NCBI GenBank assembly: GCA_022563615.1
Contig: JADFMZ010000214.1
Location: 1-5,948, forward strand
Source of the DNA: Planctomycetota bacterium
Lineage (GTDB): Bacteria > Planctomycetota > Phycisphaerae > UBA1845
Reading direction: 5' to 3'
Length of the DNA stretch: 5,948 bases
This document shows positions 4,364 to 5,948 of the stretch, in pieces. The first letter of the stretch is position 1. The number at the start of each line of letters is the position of its first letter. The notes under the pieces were generated by a model that saw only the letters and a list, made by a program, of their open reading frames with translations, had not been told where the DNA came from and searched no databases. The translations under genes were made by a program, and so were the position numbers.

Positions 4364-5948
4364 ATGGGCATAGCTGCCGCTGGTAAAATTGTTTTGGGCT
4401 CCCTTGCGGCCTTGCTTCTAGCTGGGATGCTGGCGTTGGTGGCTTCCTCCTGCGGCACGCCGACGCCATTTCTCGTTTCGGGCCCAGGCCAATTCGGAAA
4501 CGACCCACCCACGCTGACGTTTCTGGAACCCACAGAAAATATCACGCGTGGACAGGGTGACCCGTTTCTCATCCGGTGGACCGACTCGGATCGGGATGAC
4601 AACGCCGAGATTGATTTCTGGCTGGTCGGCACCGAGACGAACACGAACATCAGCCTGGTTCAGGGCATCGAAGAAAATGACCTGACCGGACCGGACTCGT
4701 TTACTGTGGGCACTGCGCTGGTTCCCGTCGGAACCTATCACCTCCTGGGCATGATCGACGACGGCACCAACGCCACGGTCAACATCTTCGCCTCGACCGT
4801 GGGCGCAGCCACTCGGCAGCGCGTGGTCGTCACGATTGTCGGAGAGGGCGAAGGTCCGCAGACCGTCCCGCCGGTTATCACGGTGACGGAGCCGCAATTC
4901 AACCTGAGCGTGGCCCAGGAGGACACAATACGAATTGTGGTTCAACCTATGCAGGCGGCGCCGAACCAGGCCCTGCCTTTCGACCCGGACAGCGACGTGA
5001 CGATCTTTCTCCTGCTCGATTTGGACCAGGATCCGAACAACGACGATCCTTCCAATCCTGACCCGTCGCAAATCATCGTTCTGGAACAACGGAGTATTGC
5101 GGCCGGTGCTTTCGAGGCGATCGAGTTCAATATCCGCATCGAACTGAGCGAGGTTCCACCCCGCCCCGGGGGAGAGCCTTATTTCATTCGTGTCACCGCG
5201 GACGACGGAATCAATCCCCGAGTCCATCGTTACGCGGTTGGAACCATCAGTGTCGTGCAGCTTCCGGCCGGTCTGGTTGACCTGTTTGACATCGGGCGGA
5301 GCAAGGCGGGCGCGCGCTTCCAGGGCTTCAGCCCCAGCGCCAACGTCGGTTCGACCGTGAGCGGCGTATCCGACTTCGATGGGGACGGCGTGGCCGACTT
5401 CGTGATCGTCGCCCAGTTCGGCAACCCACGAAACGTCGGCCCGGTCGGCGAAGCCTATCTGATCTACGGCCGGAACAATACGAGATTTGGAGGAGTGATT
5501 CCCGTCAACTCGATCAGCGAGACGGTATCGGGCGTGATCTTCGAGGCTCCCCCCGTACGCGTCGGGCGACTTCCGACGGCCTCTCCGCGTTCCGACGGCA
5601 TCACCGACGTGAGCTTCATCCGCGACCTGACGGGCGACCTGAGGCCGGAGTTGCTGTTCGGTCTGCCCCACGTTCATGGGGCCTTCGAGGCGATGGACTT
5701 CGACCCCGCCGACGAGGACATCACCACCGCGGACGACACCTTGGAGATCGAGGTCGTTCTACGACAGGGCCGAGTGACGGTTCAGAACGCCCAGGACGAT
5801 CCCGTCGTGACCTCCCTGATTTACAGCGGGGTTGAAGACCTGACGATCAGCAGCGCTGCGCCCGGGTTCAACAGCGGCTCCGCAACCGACCTCAGTTGGC
5901 GCGACGCGGGCGCCAGCGAACGCGAGTGGACCTTAATCAAGTTCAAGA
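4364..5948 (+). CDS. Secreted lipoprotein with Ig-like repeats and FG-GAP beta-propeller (partial)
   Basis: The frame stays open for 528 codons to the window end, so the C-terminus is missing. Residues 1-30 are a lipoprotein signal: Lys8, a hydrophobic core (IVLGSLAALLLAGMLALV) and a relaxed lipobox ending ASSC with Cys30 as the lipid anchor. The mature protein is acidic. Two related Ig/cadherin-like modules follow, about 48-160 and 169-300, each opening with PPxxTxxEP (48-56, 169-177) and closing near a DDGxN motif (132-136, 280-284). From about 305 a beta-propeller begins: the FG-GAP calcium loop DFDGDGVAD (337-345) with ligands Asp337, 339, 341 and 345, then YLIYGR (365-370), and a degenerate second loop DLTGDLRPE (421-429). 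FG-GAP propellers of this kind, as in integrin alpha chains, serve adhesion or binding outside the cytoplasm, so a surface or periplasmic binding role is likely; the ligand is unknown. Strong AGGAG and an upstream promoter support expression as a separate unit. Confidence 0.88.
   Translation, partial: MGIAAAGKIVLGSLAALLLAGMLALVASSCGTPTPFLVSGPGQFGNDPPTLTFLEPTENITRGQGDPFLIRWTDSDRDDNAEIDFWLVGTETNTNISLVQGIEENDLTGPDSFTVGTALVPVGTYHLLGMIDDGTNATVNIFASTVGAATRQRVVVTIVGEGEGPQTVPPVITVTEPQFNLSVAQEDTIRIVVQPMQAAPNQALPFDPDSDVTIFLLLDLDQDPNNDDPSNPDPSQIIVLEQRSIAAGAFEAIEFNIRIELSEVPPRPGGEPYFIRVTADDGINPRVHRYAVGTISVVQLPAGLVDLFDIGRSKAGARFQGFSPSANVGSTVSGVSDFDGDGVADFVIVAQFGNPRNVGPVGEAYLIYGRNNTRFGGVIPVNSISETVSGVIFEAPPVRVGRLPTASPRSDGITDVSFIRDLTGDLRPELLFGLPHVHGAFEAMDFDPADEDITTADDTLEIEVVLRQGRVTVQNAQDDPVVTSLIYSGVEDLTISSAAPGFNSGSATDLSWRDAGASEREWTLIKFK

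Noticed and set aside
4418..5677. A 419-codon open frame on the minus strand
   Set aside because: It lies opposite the lipoprotein gene. The plus strand has the lipoprotein signal, FG-GAP calcium loop, duplicated modules and AGGAG; the antisense frame shows no domain and is open because codon bias avoids the codons that would give antisense stops.
1..5948. CRISPR arrays, tRNA and rRNA genes
   Set aside because: I saw no regularly spaced direct repeats, no cloverleaf with a T-arm consensus and no rRNA-like stretch on either strand.

Overview
The window is GC-rich bacterial DNA from a Gram-negative-type (diderm) organism. A Kdo/WaaP-type lipopolysaccharide-kinase-like gene, a large secreted lipoprotein with FG-GAP beta-propeller repeats, an HDOD signalling protein and short hairpin repeats between genes together resemble genomes of Planctomycetota or a related uncultured lineage. 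That placement is inference from gene content and style; no marker gene is present.

Layout. Positions 1-112 hold the tail of an unidentified plus-strand reading frame. It is followed by two non-coding repeat elements: a MITE-like element of about 172 bp (114-285) with 15-bp perfect terminal inverted repeats, three internal hairpins and a possible 7-bp target duplication, then a 53-bp double-hairpin palindrome (312-364). A clear intrinsic terminator (453-486, minus) closes a small minus-strand gene (541-912) for a 123-residue, extremely basic protein of unknown function. The frame of that gene stays open upstream to 1083 through a Ser/Gly/Arg-rich stretch with its own ribosome binding site. 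A stretch of about 550 bp without a convincing gene (1084-1631) separates it from a minus-strand HDOD gene (1632-2705).

A 324-bp divergent intergenic region (2706-3029) carries an 8-bp inverted repeat and a consensus -10 box facing right. The plus-strand kinase-like gene follows (3030-3989). After a 374-bp gap with a good sigma70-type promoter (4087-4116) comes the 5' part of a plus-strand lipoprotein gene (4364 to the window end, still open). Its product has a lipoprotein signal, two related Ig-like modules and the beginning of a calcium-loop beta-propeller.

How the genes relate. No operon is evident: strands alternate and gaps are several hundred bases, so the genes are probably separate transcription units. 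The kinase-like protein and the lipoprotein both point to the cell envelope, and HDOD proteins usually serve regulation, but nothing in the sequence ties them into one pathway. The most unusual items are the nested-hairpin element at 114-285 and the orphan basic protein with its optional RGG/Ser-rich N-terminus.
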